A stretch of DNA of 64,000 nt from Paeniglutamicibacter antarcticus_C (lineage in GTDB: Bacteria; Actinomycetota; Actinomycetes; Actinomycetales; Micrococcaceae). Where the stretch lies: positions 124,001 through 188,000 of the forward strand of contig NZ_BAABLK010000034.1 in the NCBI RefSeq assembly GCF_039544305.1, in the 5' to 3' direction. The notes beneath the pieces were generated by a model. The model searched no databases. It was given only the letters and a program-made list of their open reading frames with translations, and was not told the origin of the DNA. Shown in pieces: positions 28,305 to 37,813 of the stretch; position 1 is the first letter of the stretch, and each line of letters begins with the position of its first letter. The translations under genes were made by a program, and so were the position numbers.

Positions 28305-29645
28305 CTACGCGTTGGCGCGGATGGCCCCTTCGAGCACTTCGAAGGCCTCGGCAAGCAGCTCATCACTGATGACCAGTGGTGGCAGCAGGCGGATGACGTT
28401 GCCGTAGGTGCCGCAGGTAAGGATCAGCACCCCGGCCGCCAGGCAGTCAGCGGCGATCTTCTTGGTGACCTCCATGTCCGGTTCCGTGCCGCCGGCCTTG
28501 ACGATCTCGATGGCAACCATGGCACCGCGGCCACGGATATCGCCAATGATCGAGACCTCGGATTGCATCGTGGACATGCGGAGGAAGAACTGCTCACCGA
28601 TTTCCCGGGCACGAGCCGAAAGGTCCTGCTCCTGCATGAACTTGATGGTTTCCAGGGCGGCGGCAACGGCAACGGGGTTGCCGCCAAAGGTGCCACCCAG
28701 GCCACCGGGGTGGACCGTGTCCAGCAACTCTGCCCGGCCCACGATGCCCGATAGCGGCATGCCACCGGCAATCCCCTTGGCCACGGTGATGATGTCCGGG
28801 GTGATTCCTTCGAGGTCCGAAGCGAACCAGGCTCCGGAGCGGCAGAAGCCGGTCTGGACCTCGTCTGCGACGAAGACGATGCCTTGCTCCTTGGCCCACT
28901 CGGCGATCCTGGGCAGGAATCCGGCGGCAGGGACGATGAAGCCGCCCTCGCCCTGGATCGGTTCGATGATGATGGCTGCGATCTGGTCGCCGCCAATCTG
29001 CTTCTCCATGGCCAGGATGGCACGCTCGGCGGCTTCCTTGCCCGAGATGTTCGGGTTTTCCTCACGGAACGGGTAGCTCATCGGCATGCGGTAGATTTCC
29101 GGGGCCAACGGGCCGAATCCGCGCTTGTAGGGCGCGGCCTTGGCTGTCAGGCCCATGGTGAGGTTGGTGCGGCCGTGGTAGGCGTGGTCGAAGGCCACGA
29201 TGGCCTGGCGTCCCGTGGCCACACGCGCCACCTTGATGGCGTTCTCCACGGCCTCGGAACCCGAGTTGAACAAGACCGCCTTCTTGGCATGGGTCCCCGG
29301 GGTGATCTCGGCAAGCTTTTCGGCAAGCTCAACATAACCCTCATAGGGGGTCACCATGAAGCAGGTGTGGGTGAAGCGGGCGGCCTGTGCGGCAATGGCT
29401 GCGGCGACTCTTTCATTGGAGGCGCCGACGGAAGTCACGGCAATGCCCGACCCCAAATCGATGATCGAGTTGCCATCGACGTCGACGATCACTGCGCCGT
29501 CGGCATCCGCGACGTAGACGGGCAGTGATGAAGCAACGCCCAGGGCCACCGCGTTGGTGCGTCGCTCAGCCAGCTTCACCGATTTGGGTCCGGGAAATGC
29601 GCCGTTGATCTGTCGTTTTTGTTCAATGCGATAGGTAATGTTCAT
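28305..29645 (-). CDS. gabT: 4-aminobutyrate--2-oxoglutarate transaminase
   Basis: A 446-residue class III aminotransferase. NSGSEAVENAIK, DHAYHGRTNLTMG and EPIQGEGGF are characteristic of GabT, and the PLP Lys is in VAKGIAGGMPLSG. It converts GABA and 2-oxoglutarate to succinate semialdehyde and glutamate. No succinate semialdehyde dehydrogenase gene is seen in the window. GGAAGGA precedes the ATG. A PucR regulator and an amino-acid transporter lie nearby, which suggests amine or amino-acid catabolism. Confidence 0.92.
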   Translation of the reverse strand: MNITYRIEQKRQINGAFPGPKSVKLAERRTNAVALGVASSLPVYVADADGAVIVDVDGNSIIDLGSGIAVTSVGASNERVAAAIAAQAARFTHTCFMVTPYEGYVELAEKLAEITPGTHAKKAVLFNSGSEAVENAIKVARVATGRQAIVAFDHAYHGRTNLTMGLTAKAAPYKRGFGPLAPEIYRMPMSYPFREENPNISGKEAAERAILAMEKQIGGDQIAAIIIEPIQGEGGFIVPAAGFLPRIAEWAKEQGIVFVADEVQTGFCRSGAWFASDLEGITPDIITVAKGIAGGMPLSGIVGRAELLDTVHPGGLGGTFGGNPVAVAAALETIKFMQEQDLSARAREIGEQFFLRMSTMQSEVSIIGDIRGRGAMVAIEIVKAGGTEPDMEVTKKIAADCLAAGVLILTCGTYGNVIRLLPPLVISDELLAEAFEVLEGAIRANA

Positions 29646-29876
29646 GAACTTTCAGTCCTTCCCGGACCTGGCGCTCCCCGATTGCTCCCCGACCGGCTTC
29701 CATGGCGGTGGGGGCACGGGTCAACCCGGCGATTTGGTGGTGTGTACTTCCCGGTAGCCTATGCCGCTGCCGCGGGTGGGCGCCAGTGGGATCGGCACAG
29801 CCAGCGAGCAAAGCTGCGGTGCAATTGCACAGAGGAATACGCTGCCGTCCCGGGTGGCTTCCCACCCGGGAACGAG

Positions 29877-29920
29877 GGCGGGCCCGCACCCCGGAAACTA
29901 TTCCGGGGCACGGGCCCGCC
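29877..29920. terminator. Terminator downstream of metPS
   Basis: Nested hairpin: outer arms GGCGGGCCCG / CGGGCCCGCC and inner stem CCCCGGAA / TTCCGGGG, located just beyond the metS stop. The 231 bases on to gabT show no gene. Confidence 0.7.
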
Positions 29921-29941
29921 AAGGATTTCGCTACGAAACGT

Positions 29942-30079
29942 TCAGAGTTCCGGTGCGATCTCCTCCGGGAGGTTTCCCTCGTCTTCGGGGTGCCGGGACA
30001 GGTTGACCAAGGCGAGCGCCAGCCCGCCCCAGATGATCAACAGGGAAATGATCAGCATGGTGATGGCGATGGGTGTCAT
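29942..30079 (-). CDS. metS: MetS-type small subunit of an NSS amino-acid transporter
   Basis: A 45-residue protein: one membrane helix (about residues 4-26) followed by LSRHPEDEGNLPEE and an acidic tail. This matches MetS, the small subunit needed with MetP for methionine/alanine import in corynebacteria. Its ATG overlaps the metP stop (ATGA), so translation is coupled. It is easily missed because of its length. Confidence 0.85.
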   Translation of the reverse strand: MTPIAITMLIISLLIIWGGLALALVNLSRHPEDEGNLPEEIAPEL

Positions 30080-31668
30080 CGTGTTGCCTCCTCGTCTTCA
30101 ATTTCATGTTCTTCGCGTGCGACGATTTCCGCATATTCCGGATCGTCGACCTTGGACTTGCTGCTCCATGGGATCAGGGTCAGGATGATTGCACCAACCA
30201 CTAGTGCACCGGCCATTCCCCAACCGAATACGGCCAGGAAGTCCAACGGGTAGCCCTCGTAGGGTTCCTTGATCTTGGCAACAAACTCGTTGTAGAGCAT
30301 GAAGGCCAGGACCAACGGGGACACGACACCAACGAGGATCATCCAGGTCTTGCGCATCTTGATCGTCGAATACCTGTTCAGGTGAGCGGAAAGCACGGGG
30401 AGCTTGCGGAAGACCCATGAAATCAGGACCACGGCGACCAATGCCCCGGCAAGGATGCCGAAACTGTTCACGAAAGCATCGAAGGTGTCCAGCAGTTGCA
30501 GGCCGGTCACCGTCGGGAACAGCACGATGGAGATCAGCGAGACCGGGATGCAAACGGCGAGCGAGGACTTGACGCGGTTCCAGCCCGACTTGTCCTGCAC
30601 CGCGGCCACGATGACCTCGAGGATCGAGATCAACGAGGTGATCCCGGCGAAGACCAACGTGCCAAAGAACAACACGCCTAGCACCGCCCCGAACGGCGCT
30701 TCGGAGACGATGGTCGGGAAGGTGATGAATGCCAGCCCGATGCCAGCCCCGGCCACCTCGTCGACAGCGGTTCCGGCGCTCTGGGCCATGAAGCCCAGGG
30801 CGGCGAAAACACCGATGCCGGCAAGGATCTCGAACCCCGAGTTGGCGAAGGCCACGACCATGCCCGAACCGGTCAAATCGGTCTTGCGCTTGAGGTAGGA
30901 GGAGTAGGTCACCATGATTCCGAAGGCCACCGAGAGGGAGAAGAAGATGTGTCCATAGGCAGCAGCCCATACAAGCGGGTCGCCCAAGGCCTCCCAGTTC
31001 GGGGTGAAGAACGCGTTCAATCCATCCATCGCACCGGGCAGGAACAGCGACTGCACCACGAGCAGCACGAACATGACGATCAGCAGCGGCAGGAAAATGC
31101 CGTTGGCCCGTGAGATTCCCCTGCGCACGCCCGCAACCATGATCGCGATGATCACGATCCAGACGACAAGCAGTGGCCAGAAAACCGCGGGAACGTAGTC
31201 GAAGCTGATCCCCGGGACATCGGCGACCTGCAGGAAGTCCTTGAGCAAGAAGGTCTCGGCGTCATCGCCCCAGGCCTTGGTGACCGAGAACCAGGTGAAC
31301 ATGGCGGCCCACGCGATGATCAGCGCGTAGTAGATGGCGATGATGAAGCAGACCAGCACCTGCCACCAGCCCAGGACCTCCGCGCCGCGGTGCAGTCGGC
31401 GGTAGGCAAGCGGGGCGGATCCGCGGAAATTGTGCCCGACGGCGTAGTCGAGGAAAAGCAGCGGGATGCCGGCGCTTAGCAGCGCGGCAAGGTACGGGAT
31501 AAGGAAGGCGCCGCCACCGTTGTCGTAAGCGATGTAGGGGAAGCGCCAGATGTTCCCCAGGCCGACGGCGGAGCCGATGGCCGAGAGGATGAAGAGTTTC
31601 CGAGTAGAAAATGTCTCTCTACTGGCCAGAGTCGGTTTTCCGGCTGGAGCTGAAGATGGAGTGGTCAT
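30076..31668 (-). CDS. metP: Sodium-dependent amino-acid transporter, NSS family (MetP-like)
   Basis: A 530-residue neurotransmitter-sodium-symporter protein with about 11-12 helices. Helix 1 has the diagnostic SAIGSAVGLGNIWRFPY followed by NGGGAFLIPY. The C-terminus is charged and acidic. Coupling to metS points to methionine or alanine/small neutral amino-acid uptake. It is divergent from pucR, 112 bases apart, and followed by metS. Confidence 0.92.
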   Translation of the reverse strand: MTTPSSAPAGKPTLASRETFSTRKLFILSAIGSAVGLGNIWRFPYIAYDNGGGAFLIPYLAALLSAGIPLLFLDYAVGHNFRGSAPLAYRRLHRGAEVLGWWQVLVCFIIAIYYALIIAWAAMFTWFSVTKAWGDDAETFLLKDFLQVADVPGISFDYVPAVFWPLLVVWIVIIAIMVAGVRRGISRANGIFLPLLIVMFVLLVVQSLFLPGAMDGLNAFFTPNWEALGDPLVWAAAYGHIFFSLSVAFGIMVTYSSYLKRKTDLTGSGMVVAFANSGFEILAGIGVFAALGFMAQSAGTAVDEVAGAGIGLAFITFPTIVSEAPFGAVLGVLFFGTLVFAGITSLISILEVIVAAVQDKSGWNRVKSSLAVCIPVSLISIVLFPTVTGLQLLDTFDAFVNSFGILAGALVAVVLISWVFRKLPVLSAHLNRYSTIKMRKTWMILVGVVSPLVLAFMLYNEFVAKIKEPYEGYPLDFLAVFGWGMAGALVVGAIILTLIPWSSKSKVDDPEYAEIVAREEHEIEDEEATR

Positions 31669-31768
31669 GCACCCACGTTAACCCAGATGTGACCCCCGCT
31701 ATAGGAGTTCACGGCCCTCTTCTGCCGTTTCCACCATAAATGACCGTGCGGATGCACAACATATTGGA

Positions 31769-31774
31769 TAGTAT
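31769..31774 (+). promoter_or_regulatory. Predicted -10 box of pucR (leaderless)
   Basis: TAGTAT followed by exactly six bases and the pucR ATG. No Shine-Dalgarno sequence precedes the gene, so transcription probably begins at or next to the ATG. Confidence 0.5.
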
Positions 31775-31780
31775 TAGTGC

Positions 31781-33187
31781 ATGGCCATCACACTTTCGAA
31801 ACTACTCGAGTCCCGCTCCCTGGCACTGAGGGCACTTACCGGTATCTGCGGCGCGGGAAACAAACCCATCGAATGGGCGGCCGTCACCGAAATGCGCGAT
31901 CCCTCCCCCTTTCTCACCGGCGAGGAAATCGTCCTCACCACCGGCGTCCGCCACAACACCATCGCCAACCAGGAAGCGTTCGTGGCAACTGTCCACGGAG
32001 CCGGTGCGCTGGCCTTGGGCTATGGCACGGGGCTAAGCCACCGCAGCGTTCCCGCTGCCGTCATCCGCAAGGCCACGGAACTGGGCCTGCCGGTGTTCGA
32101 GGTACCGTACGAGACCCCCTTCGTTGCCATCACCAAGCTGATCGCCGACGCACTGAACGACGACCACCTCAAGCGCCTCGAGCAACTCCTTCAAGGCCAC
32201 CAGCAGCTGGCCTCCACGCTGCTTACCGGTGGTTTGCGCTCCATGCTGCGAGAGCTCTCCCGGATGCTGGGCACCGCGGTGGTGCTGACCCAGTTCGGGG
32301 CCCGCGTCCACGGGCCCGAGCTGGGCGAAGAGAACTGGCACAAGGTACCCATCGCCACCGGCCTGAAGGATAAATGCACGCTGTACATTGCCGAGCCCTA
32401 CGATCACGACGGACTGGTCCACTACGCCCAGGGGCTGATCGGGCTGGAGCTTGCCAACCAGGCCCGGCTACGCGAATCCACACGGCTGGTCGCCGGCCAA
32501 GCCTTCTCGGACCTGATGGCCGGCACGCTCAAGGGCGCCGAGGCCGACGCCCGGCTGCTGGGTATCGGGGTTGTTCCCGGCAAGGCCCACTCGGTCGTGC
32601 TGGTGGCCGGTTCCCAGGGGCAGGAAAAGGCTCTGCGCACCCTGCCCATTCCACCGCAATTCGAGCACATCGTCTCGGCGATCGTTGAGGATCGGCTGGC
32701 CTTGGTCGTGGCACTGAACGACGGCAGTGCTGTTGCCTCAGCCATCGACAGCTATCTCCAAGGTGGGGGAATCAGCGCCAGCGTGGGATTCGGCGGCGGG
32801 TACACCCAGCCCAACGGGCTGCGCTGGAGCTTCTTCGAAGCCGTCGAGGCGCTGCGTCACGGCGAACGGATCAACACCCCTTCGAAGCTCTCGCTGACCT
32901 CCTTGCTGCTCGCGGCCCGAGATGTCCCGTTGCAGGCACTTGCCCACGAAGCGTTGGATCCGCTGCAGGCGTTCGACAAGAAGCACGCAGCTGAGTTGGT
33001 TCTCACCTTGCGCAACTACCTGGAACTCGACGGAAGCGTCGGTGCCGTAGCCGGGGCCCGGGGACTGCACCGGAACACCGTGCGTTACCGATTGCAGCAA
33101 ATCAGTGAGCTTTCCGGCTATGACCCTACGAAAACCGCCGATCGGGTCCAATTGTGGCTGGCGTTGACCGCCATGGACCTGAACTGA
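31781..33187 (+). CDS. PucR family transcriptional regulator
   Basis: A 468-residue regulator. The N-terminal PucR-type ligand domain spans about residues 10-125 (ICGAGNKPIEWAAVTEMRDP to PFVAITKLIADAL); a GGDEF-like middle follows and the C-terminus carries the HTH_30 element LHRNTVRYRLQQISELSGYD. PucR-type proteins control purine, GABA or amino-acid catabolism. Its position opposite metPS and near gabT suggests these as targets, though this is inferred. Confidence 0.88.
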   Translation: MAITLSKLLESRSLALRALTGICGAGNKPIEWAAVTEMRDPSPFLTGEEIVLTTGVRHNTIANQEAFVATVHGAGALALGYGTGLSHRSVPAAVIRKATELGLPVFEVPYETPFVAITKLIADALNDDHLKRLEQLLQGHQQLASTLLTGGLRSMLRELSRMLGTAVVLTQFGARVHGPELGEENWHKVPIATGLKDKCTLYIAEPYDHDGLVHYAQGLIGLELANQARLRESTRLVAGQAFSDLMAGTLKGAEADARLLGIGVVPGKAHSVVLVAGSQGQEKALRTLPIPPQFEHIVSAIVEDRLALVVALNDGSAVASAIDSYLQGGGISASVGFGGGYTQPNGLRWSFFEAVEALRHGERINTPSKLSLTSLLLAARDVPLQALAHEALDPLQAFDKKHAAELVLTLRNYLELDGSVGAVAGARGLHRNTVRYRLQQISELSGYDPTKTADRVQLWLALTAMDLN

Positions 33188-33199
33188 GCCAGTGGCCGA

Positions 33200-33205
33200 T
33201 AGTAT
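33200..33205 (+). promoter_or_regulatory. Predicted -10 box of the SUKH-like gene (leaderless)
   Basis: TAGTAT followed by six bases and ATG at 33212, the same arrangement as for pucR. There is no Shine-Dalgarno sequence. Confidence 0.45.
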
Positions 33206-33211
33206 GGATGC

Positions 33212-33646
33212 ATGGCTGAAATGTTCCTTGAGAAGTTCCGTTCGTTGGTTCCGCAATACCTCGAGGACGAGTGGCAAGTTCAAGACGGGCTGAGCGAGTC
33301 CGAGATCGAAGAGGCCCTGTCCGAGGTCGGCTCCCCCATCCCGCTGGTGTTGCACGAGTTCTACCTTGCGCTGGGCGGTTGCGAGGACATGATGGAGGCG
33401 TACCACTACTTCTTTGACCCCGACGAACTCGAAGTCGAGGATGGCTACCTCTTGTTCCTTGAGGACGAAGAGGAAAAGTACGTGTGGGGCATCCGCGTCG
33501 ACCAGCTCGAGGTCCCGGACCCGATTGTCTACCGCCGGCAAAACGCCCGTGCGATCTGGAAAAGCGAGGAAGGAACCTTCAGCGAATACGTCCTGGACAT
33601 GTTCAGCTGGGTTTTTGACGAGCTTTCCCCCGAACTCACCAACTAA
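33212..33646 (+). CDS. SUKH/SMI1-KNR4-like protein
   Basis: A 144-residue, strongly acidic protein. The central region (VLHEFYLALGG, then FFDPDELEVEDGYLLFLED and YVWGIR) matches the SMI1/KNR4-SUKH pattern of a hydrophobic platform with a conserved WGI. SUKH proteins are often immunity proteins of contact-dependent or secreted toxins, but here no toxin gene is adjacent and a housekeeping HIT gene follows 10 bases later. Function is unknown. Confidence 0.65.
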   Translation: MAEMFLEKFRSLVPQYLEDEWQVQDGLSESEIEEALSEVGSPIPLVLHEFYLALGGCEDMMEAYHYFFDPDELEVEDGYLLFLEDEEEKYVWGIRVDQLEVPDPIVYRRQNARAIWKSEEGTFSEYVLDMFSWVFDELSPELTN

Positions 33647-33656
33647 CGCATCGCGC

Positions 33657-34148
33657 ATGGGCCAATTGTGGACATCGCATGCGCCACCGGGCTACCGGTG
33701 CCCGTTCTGTGAACTGCTACGCGCAGGAGAGCTCTCCGAGGGCAACCTCTGCGTGGCCTCGGACCTGATCTACCGTACCGAGCAGGTTGCCGTCATCATG
33801 GCCTGCGACGGGTTCGGCCCCCATGGCGGCCATGCCATGGTCATCCCGGTGGAGCACCATGAGGCCCTCTACGACTTGCCTGATGATGTCGCTTTCCGGA
33901 TCATGCTCGAGACCAGGCGAATCGCCCTGGCCATGAAGCAGGCATGGAACCCGGAGGGGACCAGCACCCGGCAGCACAACGAACCTGCCGGAAACCAACA
34001 CGTCTGGCACTACCACCAGCACGTCTTCCCCCGCTTTTCCGGGGACAATCTCTACGGGCGCCTACGCCACCGCGTCTCGATTGAGGAGCGCGCGGAAAAG
34101 GCCGCCCAGTTGCGGGCGGCCCTGGCCGAAGCGGATCTCTGGGCTTGA
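33657..34148 (+). CDS. HIT family protein
   Basis: A 163-residue histidine-triad hydrolase. The active-site motif is HVWHYHQHVFPRF (HxHxH followed by hydrophobic residues). An N-terminal CPFCELL segment provides a potential zinc pair, as in many HIT proteins. It should hydrolyse a nucleoside phosphoramidate or dinucleotide. It follows the SUKH-like gene by 10 bases and is probably cotranscribed. Confidence 0.88.
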   Translation: MGQLWTSHAPPGYRCPFCELLRAGELSEGNLCVASDLIYRTEQVAVIMACDGFGPHGGHAMVIPVEHHEALYDLPDDVAFRIMLETRRIALAMKQAWNPEGTSTRQHNEPAGNQHVWHYHQHVFPRFSGDNLYGRLRHRVSIEERAEKAAQLRAALAEADLWA

Positions 34149-34194
34149 GCCCTGCAAGGTGCCTGGCCTCCCGGCCGTCGTGCGATAGTGCCGT

Positions 34195-35292
34195 CTAAAG
34201 CTCGCGGGTAACCACTGCGTCGGCGAAGGCAACCAGTGCTTCCTTGACGGTTCCCTCCGGCAACGGCGCCAGGGCTTCGATGGCGGAATCTGCCCAGTGC
34301 CGGGCCACATCCCAGGCCTGGTTCGTCGCGGGGTTCCCTGCAACGGCTTCCACGGCGCGGGCCAGGTCCTCATCTGCGCTCAAGTCGCCGTCAACCAGCT
34401 CCAGCACCGAAGCGGCCGACTCGTCTCCGGCGGCGGCTGCATCGCGCATCAACAGGATCGGCAGCGTCGGAACACCTTCACGAAGATCGGTTCCCGGTGT
34501 CTTGCCGGAATGGACCTGCGCCCCGGTGACATCAATGACGTCGTCCGCGACCTGGAACGCGACGCCGACCTTCTCACCGTATGAACGCAGCACCTCGACG
34601 TACTGCTCCACCCCGCTGAAGAGTGCGCCGAACGCGCCGGAGGTGGCAATCAGTGACGCGGTCTTGTCGGCGATCACGTTCAGGTGGTGCTCGATCGGAT
34701 CGTCGCCCTCGCGCGGGCCCACCGATTCGTGCAGCTGTCCCAGGCAAAGCCTTTCAAAGGTGTGCGCCTGGATCGACACTGCCTCGGGGCCCAGTTCGGA
34801 ACCGAGCACGGAGGCGCGGGCAAAGATCAGGTCACCGGTGAGGATCGCCACCGAATTGCCCCAGACCTCGTGGGCCGTCGGTGCCCCGCGGCGCAACGGC
34901 GCCGAATCCATGACGTCGTCGTGGTAGAGCGTGGCCAAGTGGGTCAACTCCACGATGGCAGCGGCCTTGATGACTTCCTTGGTCACCCCGTTGCCCAGCA
35001 GCGAGGTGAGGATCACCAGCAATGGTCGGATGCGCTTGCCCCCGGCCTCGATCAGGTGGCGGCTGGTGGCATCGATGAGCGGATCGGAATTGGCGATGGC
35101 ATCGCGCAAGAGCTTCTCGACCTTCGCCAGTCCGGTGGCGATGGCAGGGCCGAACTCGGGGTCCAGGGCGATCTTGCCGAAGCCACCGGGAAGGTTGACC
35201 GCGGCTGCCAGCACGCTGGTTTCCGGGTTCAAATCAAGGGAGTCATGCACACCGTGTCCGGCAGCTGTCCAGTTGGTCTGGGAATCAGTCAC
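34195..35292 (-). CDS. Polyprenyl (long-chain isoprenyl) diphosphate synthase
   Basis: A 365-residue trans-prenyltransferase. The first Asp-rich motif LYHDDVMDSAPLRRG and the second QVADDVIDVTG, with GGKRIRPLL before them, are diagnostic. Its location next to menG suggests it makes the menaquinone side chain (heptaprenyl to nonaprenyl). The chain length cannot be read safely. The start is GTG at 35292. Confidence 0.9.
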   Translation of the reverse strand: MTDSQTNWTAAGHGVHDSLDLNPETSVLAAAVNLPGGFGKIALDPEFGPAIATGLAKVEKLLRDAIANSDPLIDATSRHLIEAGGKRIRPLLVILTSLLGNGVTKEVIKAAAIVELTHLATLYHDDVMDSAPLRRGAPTAHEVWGNSVAILTGDLIFARASVLGSELGPEAVSIQAHTFERLCLGQLHESVGPREGDDPIEHHLNVIADKTASLIATSGAFGALFSGVEQYVEVLRSYGEKVGVAFQVADDVIDVTGAQVHSGKTPGTDLREGVPTLPILLMRDAAAAGDESAASVLELVDGDLSADEDLARAVEAVAGNPATNQAWDVARHWADSAIEALAPLPEGTVKEALVAFADAVVTREL

Positions 35293-35479
35293 TGTTCTAA
35301 GACTTACAATCTCTCGACGGTCGGTTCCAGCCGCGGCACGTTGGCCGATTCTGGTTGCTGGCGGGATGTTACCAGCTGCTCAAGTACTTGGTTCACTCTA
35401 TCGCCATTCGGCGTGCGAGCCGCCTTTGTGCCCGGAACATGGCAGGTCGGAGACCCGGCGCCCCGGACGAATACCACTT

Positions 35480-36178
35480 CTAGGCCAACGGCTTGGTGGC
35501 CCGGTGGACGGCCACGATGCCTCCGGAGAGGTTGCGGTAGCGGCACGATTCCCAACCGGCTTCCTCGATCCACGCGGCCAGCCTGTCCTGATTGGGCCAG
35601 GCACGGATGGATTCGGCGAGGTAAACGTACGCGGTGGGGTTCGAGGAGAGCTTCTTGGCCACCGGCGGCAGCGCGCGCATCAGGTATTCGGTGTACACGG
35701 TGCGGAACGGGGCAAAAGCGGGGTGGGAGAACTCGGCGATGACCAGTGTCCCGCCGGGCTTGGTGACGCGCAGCATCTCTGCCAGCGCCTGCTTGGGATC
35801 GGTGACGTTGCGCAGTCCGTAGCTGATGGTGGAGGCATCGAAACTGTTATCGGCGAAGGGGAGGTTGGTAGCATCCCCGGCAACGAAGTCGATGTCCGGG
35901 CGGCGGCGCTTGCCGACCTTGAGCATGCCCTGGGAGAAATCGCACGCCACGACGCCGATACCGGCGTCCGCATAGGGTTCCGATGAAGTGCCGGTTCCGG
36001 CGGCCAGGTCAAGGACCCGTTGGCCACGCTTGGCACCCACCGCGTCGACGACGATCTTTCTCCAGCGCCGGGTCTGGCCCAGCGAAAGGACGTCATTCAT
36101 CACGTCGTAACGCGCGGCAACATCATCAAACATGGCTTGGACTTCTTCGGGGCGCTTTTCCAGCGATGCACGGCTCAC
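35480..36178 (-). CDS. menG: Demethylmenaquinone methyltransferase
   Basis: A 232-residue SAM-dependent methyltransferase of the UbiE/MenG family. VLDLAAGTGTSSE binds SAM; ISYGLRNVTD and LRVTKPGGTLVIAEFS are family signatures. It performs the last methylation of menaquinone. GTG at 36178 matches the usual N-terminus (SRASLEKRPEEV); upstream codons lack conservation features. It is divergent from menF. Confidence 0.93.
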   Translation of the reverse strand: MSRASLEKRPEEVQAMFDDVAARYDVMNDVLSLGQTRRWRKIVVDAVGAKRGQRVLDLAAGTGTSSEPYADAGIGVVACDFSQGMLKVGKRRRPDIDFVAGDATNLPFADNSFDASTISYGLRNVTDPKQALAEMLRVTKPGGTLVIAEFSHPAFAPFRTVYTEYLMRALPPVAKKLSSNPTAYVYLAESIRAWPNQDRLAAWIEEAGWESCRYRNLSGGIVAVHRATKPLA

Positions 36179-36294
36179 CTTCCCATTGTCGCAAAGTTCG
36201 GCGGCAAGGAGAAAACGTCCGGGTTGCGCAGTACCAGTGAGCGGCACCACTGGAGCGCCCACCCCATGTTTCCCGGCGGTAAGCTGGGCAGATC

Positions 36295-37632
36295 ATGACT
36301 TCCCAACTTTCCGACGCCGTGGGCGCCCAGGCCGCGGGTGCTATCCCGCAGCTGCGTTCAATCACCATCCAGCGACCGGCCATGAGCGAGCACGGGCTGC
36401 TCGATTACCTCACCCGCGACGATTCCCTGGTGTGGTCGCGCCACGGTCAGGGAACCATCGGTTTTGGCCAGGTTGCCAGGTTTGACGCCTCGGGTCCCGA
36501 GCGCTTTGCCTTGGCCCACGCGTGGTGGGATGCCCTTGCCGAAGCCGCCGATGTCCAGGATCCACTAAAGGCCCCCGGTACGGGCCTGATCGCCTACGGC
36601 GCCTTCGCATTCTCCTTCAGCAGCACCTATTCCTCCCGACTCATCGTTCCCAGGATCGTGGTTGGCCGCAACGAGAACGCCAGCTGGATCACTTACACGG
36701 TCGCGGAGCCCGATGTCGTGTTGAGCGCGGATGCAGCCGAGGCGGAACTTGCCTCTTTGTTGGACGGGTACTCCCCGGAGCGCGAATTGGGCGTGGGCAC
36801 CGACAAGCTGGTCGACGGCCAGATATCCGAGACGGACTACAAGGATGCCGTGCGCAAGGGCATCTCGATCATCGATTCCGGGGCCGTGACCAAACTCGTG
36901 CTGGCCCGGGATGCCGTTGCCGAACTCGGCACCCCGATCGCCGTCGCGCAGGTTTTGCGTCAACTCGCTCTTCGCTACAACGACTGCTGGACGTATTCGG
37001 TGGACGGGCTGATCGGTGCCACACCGGAAATGCTGGTCCGGGTACGCGGGGACGTGGCCGAGGCCCGGGTCCTGGCCGGGACACTGGACCGGGAAACGGC
37101 GCCGCGCGGAGATTCGCGCTATGCGCACCGCATGCTGCTCGAGGACGAGAAGCAACGTCACGAACACCAGCTGGCCATCGACTCGCTCACCGACCAACTC
37201 GGGCCGCTGGCTTCTGGCATGGAAGCACCCGAGGAGCCATTCGTCCTGGAACTGCCCAACGTCTGGCATCTGGCATCGGATGTGAAGGCGTCCCTGGCTG
37301 CCCGCGCCGACGGTTCGGTACCCAGCGTGCTGGACCTGGTCGAGGTCTTCCACCCCACCGCCGCGGTGTGCGGCACACCCACCAAGGAAGCCGGTCGGAT
37401 CCTGCGCGAGCTTGAAGGCATGGACCGCGGACCCTATGCCGGGCCCGTCGGCTGGATAGATACGCGAGGCAACGGTGAGTTTGGCATTGCCCTGCGTGGT
37501 GGCGTGATCGAGTCCCCAACCTCCGTCAGGCTCTACGCCGGCTGCGGGATCGTTGCCGCGTCCGAGCCGGCGGCCGAGCTCGCCGAATCGTGGGCGAAGA
37601 TGCGCCCCATGCGCGAGGCCCTGGGAATTTAG
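36295..37632 (+). CDS. menF: Isochorismate synthase
   Basis: A 445-residue chorismate-using enzyme (anthranilate synthase component I/MenF fold). The C-terminal catalytic part includes KLVLARD, IGATPEMLVR, LAGTLDRETAPRG, the HPTAAVCGTPT loop, and YAGPVGWIDTRGNGEF. It makes isochorismate, the first committed step of menaquinone synthesis, feeding MenD (encoded at 40290-42098). Confidence 0.92.
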   Translation: MTSQLSDAVGAQAAGAIPQLRSITIQRPAMSEHGLLDYLTRDDSLVWSRHGQGTIGFGQVARFDASGPERFALAHAWWDALAEAADVQDPLKAPGTGLIAYGAFAFSFSSTYSSRLIVPRIVVGRNENASWITYTVAEPDVVLSADAAEAELASLLDGYSPERELGVGTDKLVDGQISETDYKDAVRKGISIIDSGAVTKLVLARDAVAELGTPIAVAQVLRQLALRYNDCWTYSVDGLIGATPEMLVRVRGDVAEARVLAGTLDRETAPRGDSRYAHRMLLEDEKQRHEHQLAIDSLTDQLGPLASGMEAPEEPFVLELPNVWHLASDVKASLAARADGSVPSVLDLVEVFHPTAAVCGTPTKEAGRILRELEGMDRGPYAGPVGWIDTRGNGEFGIALRGGVIESPTSVRLYAGCGIVAASEPAAELAESWAKMRPMREALGI

Positions 37633-37813
37633 CTGTTTCGGTCTCCCAGCTGGGAAGACCCCGCCAGAGTACAACAATTGCACAACGAGCCTTGTTTACC
37701 CACAGAAAAAGAATGTAGCCTGTGAGGCATATCTCAAAAGGTCTGCAACTTCCGGTTAGAATGAATTTCAACGCAAACCTTGCGAGCGATCACCTAGAGA
37801 AGGATCACACTCC

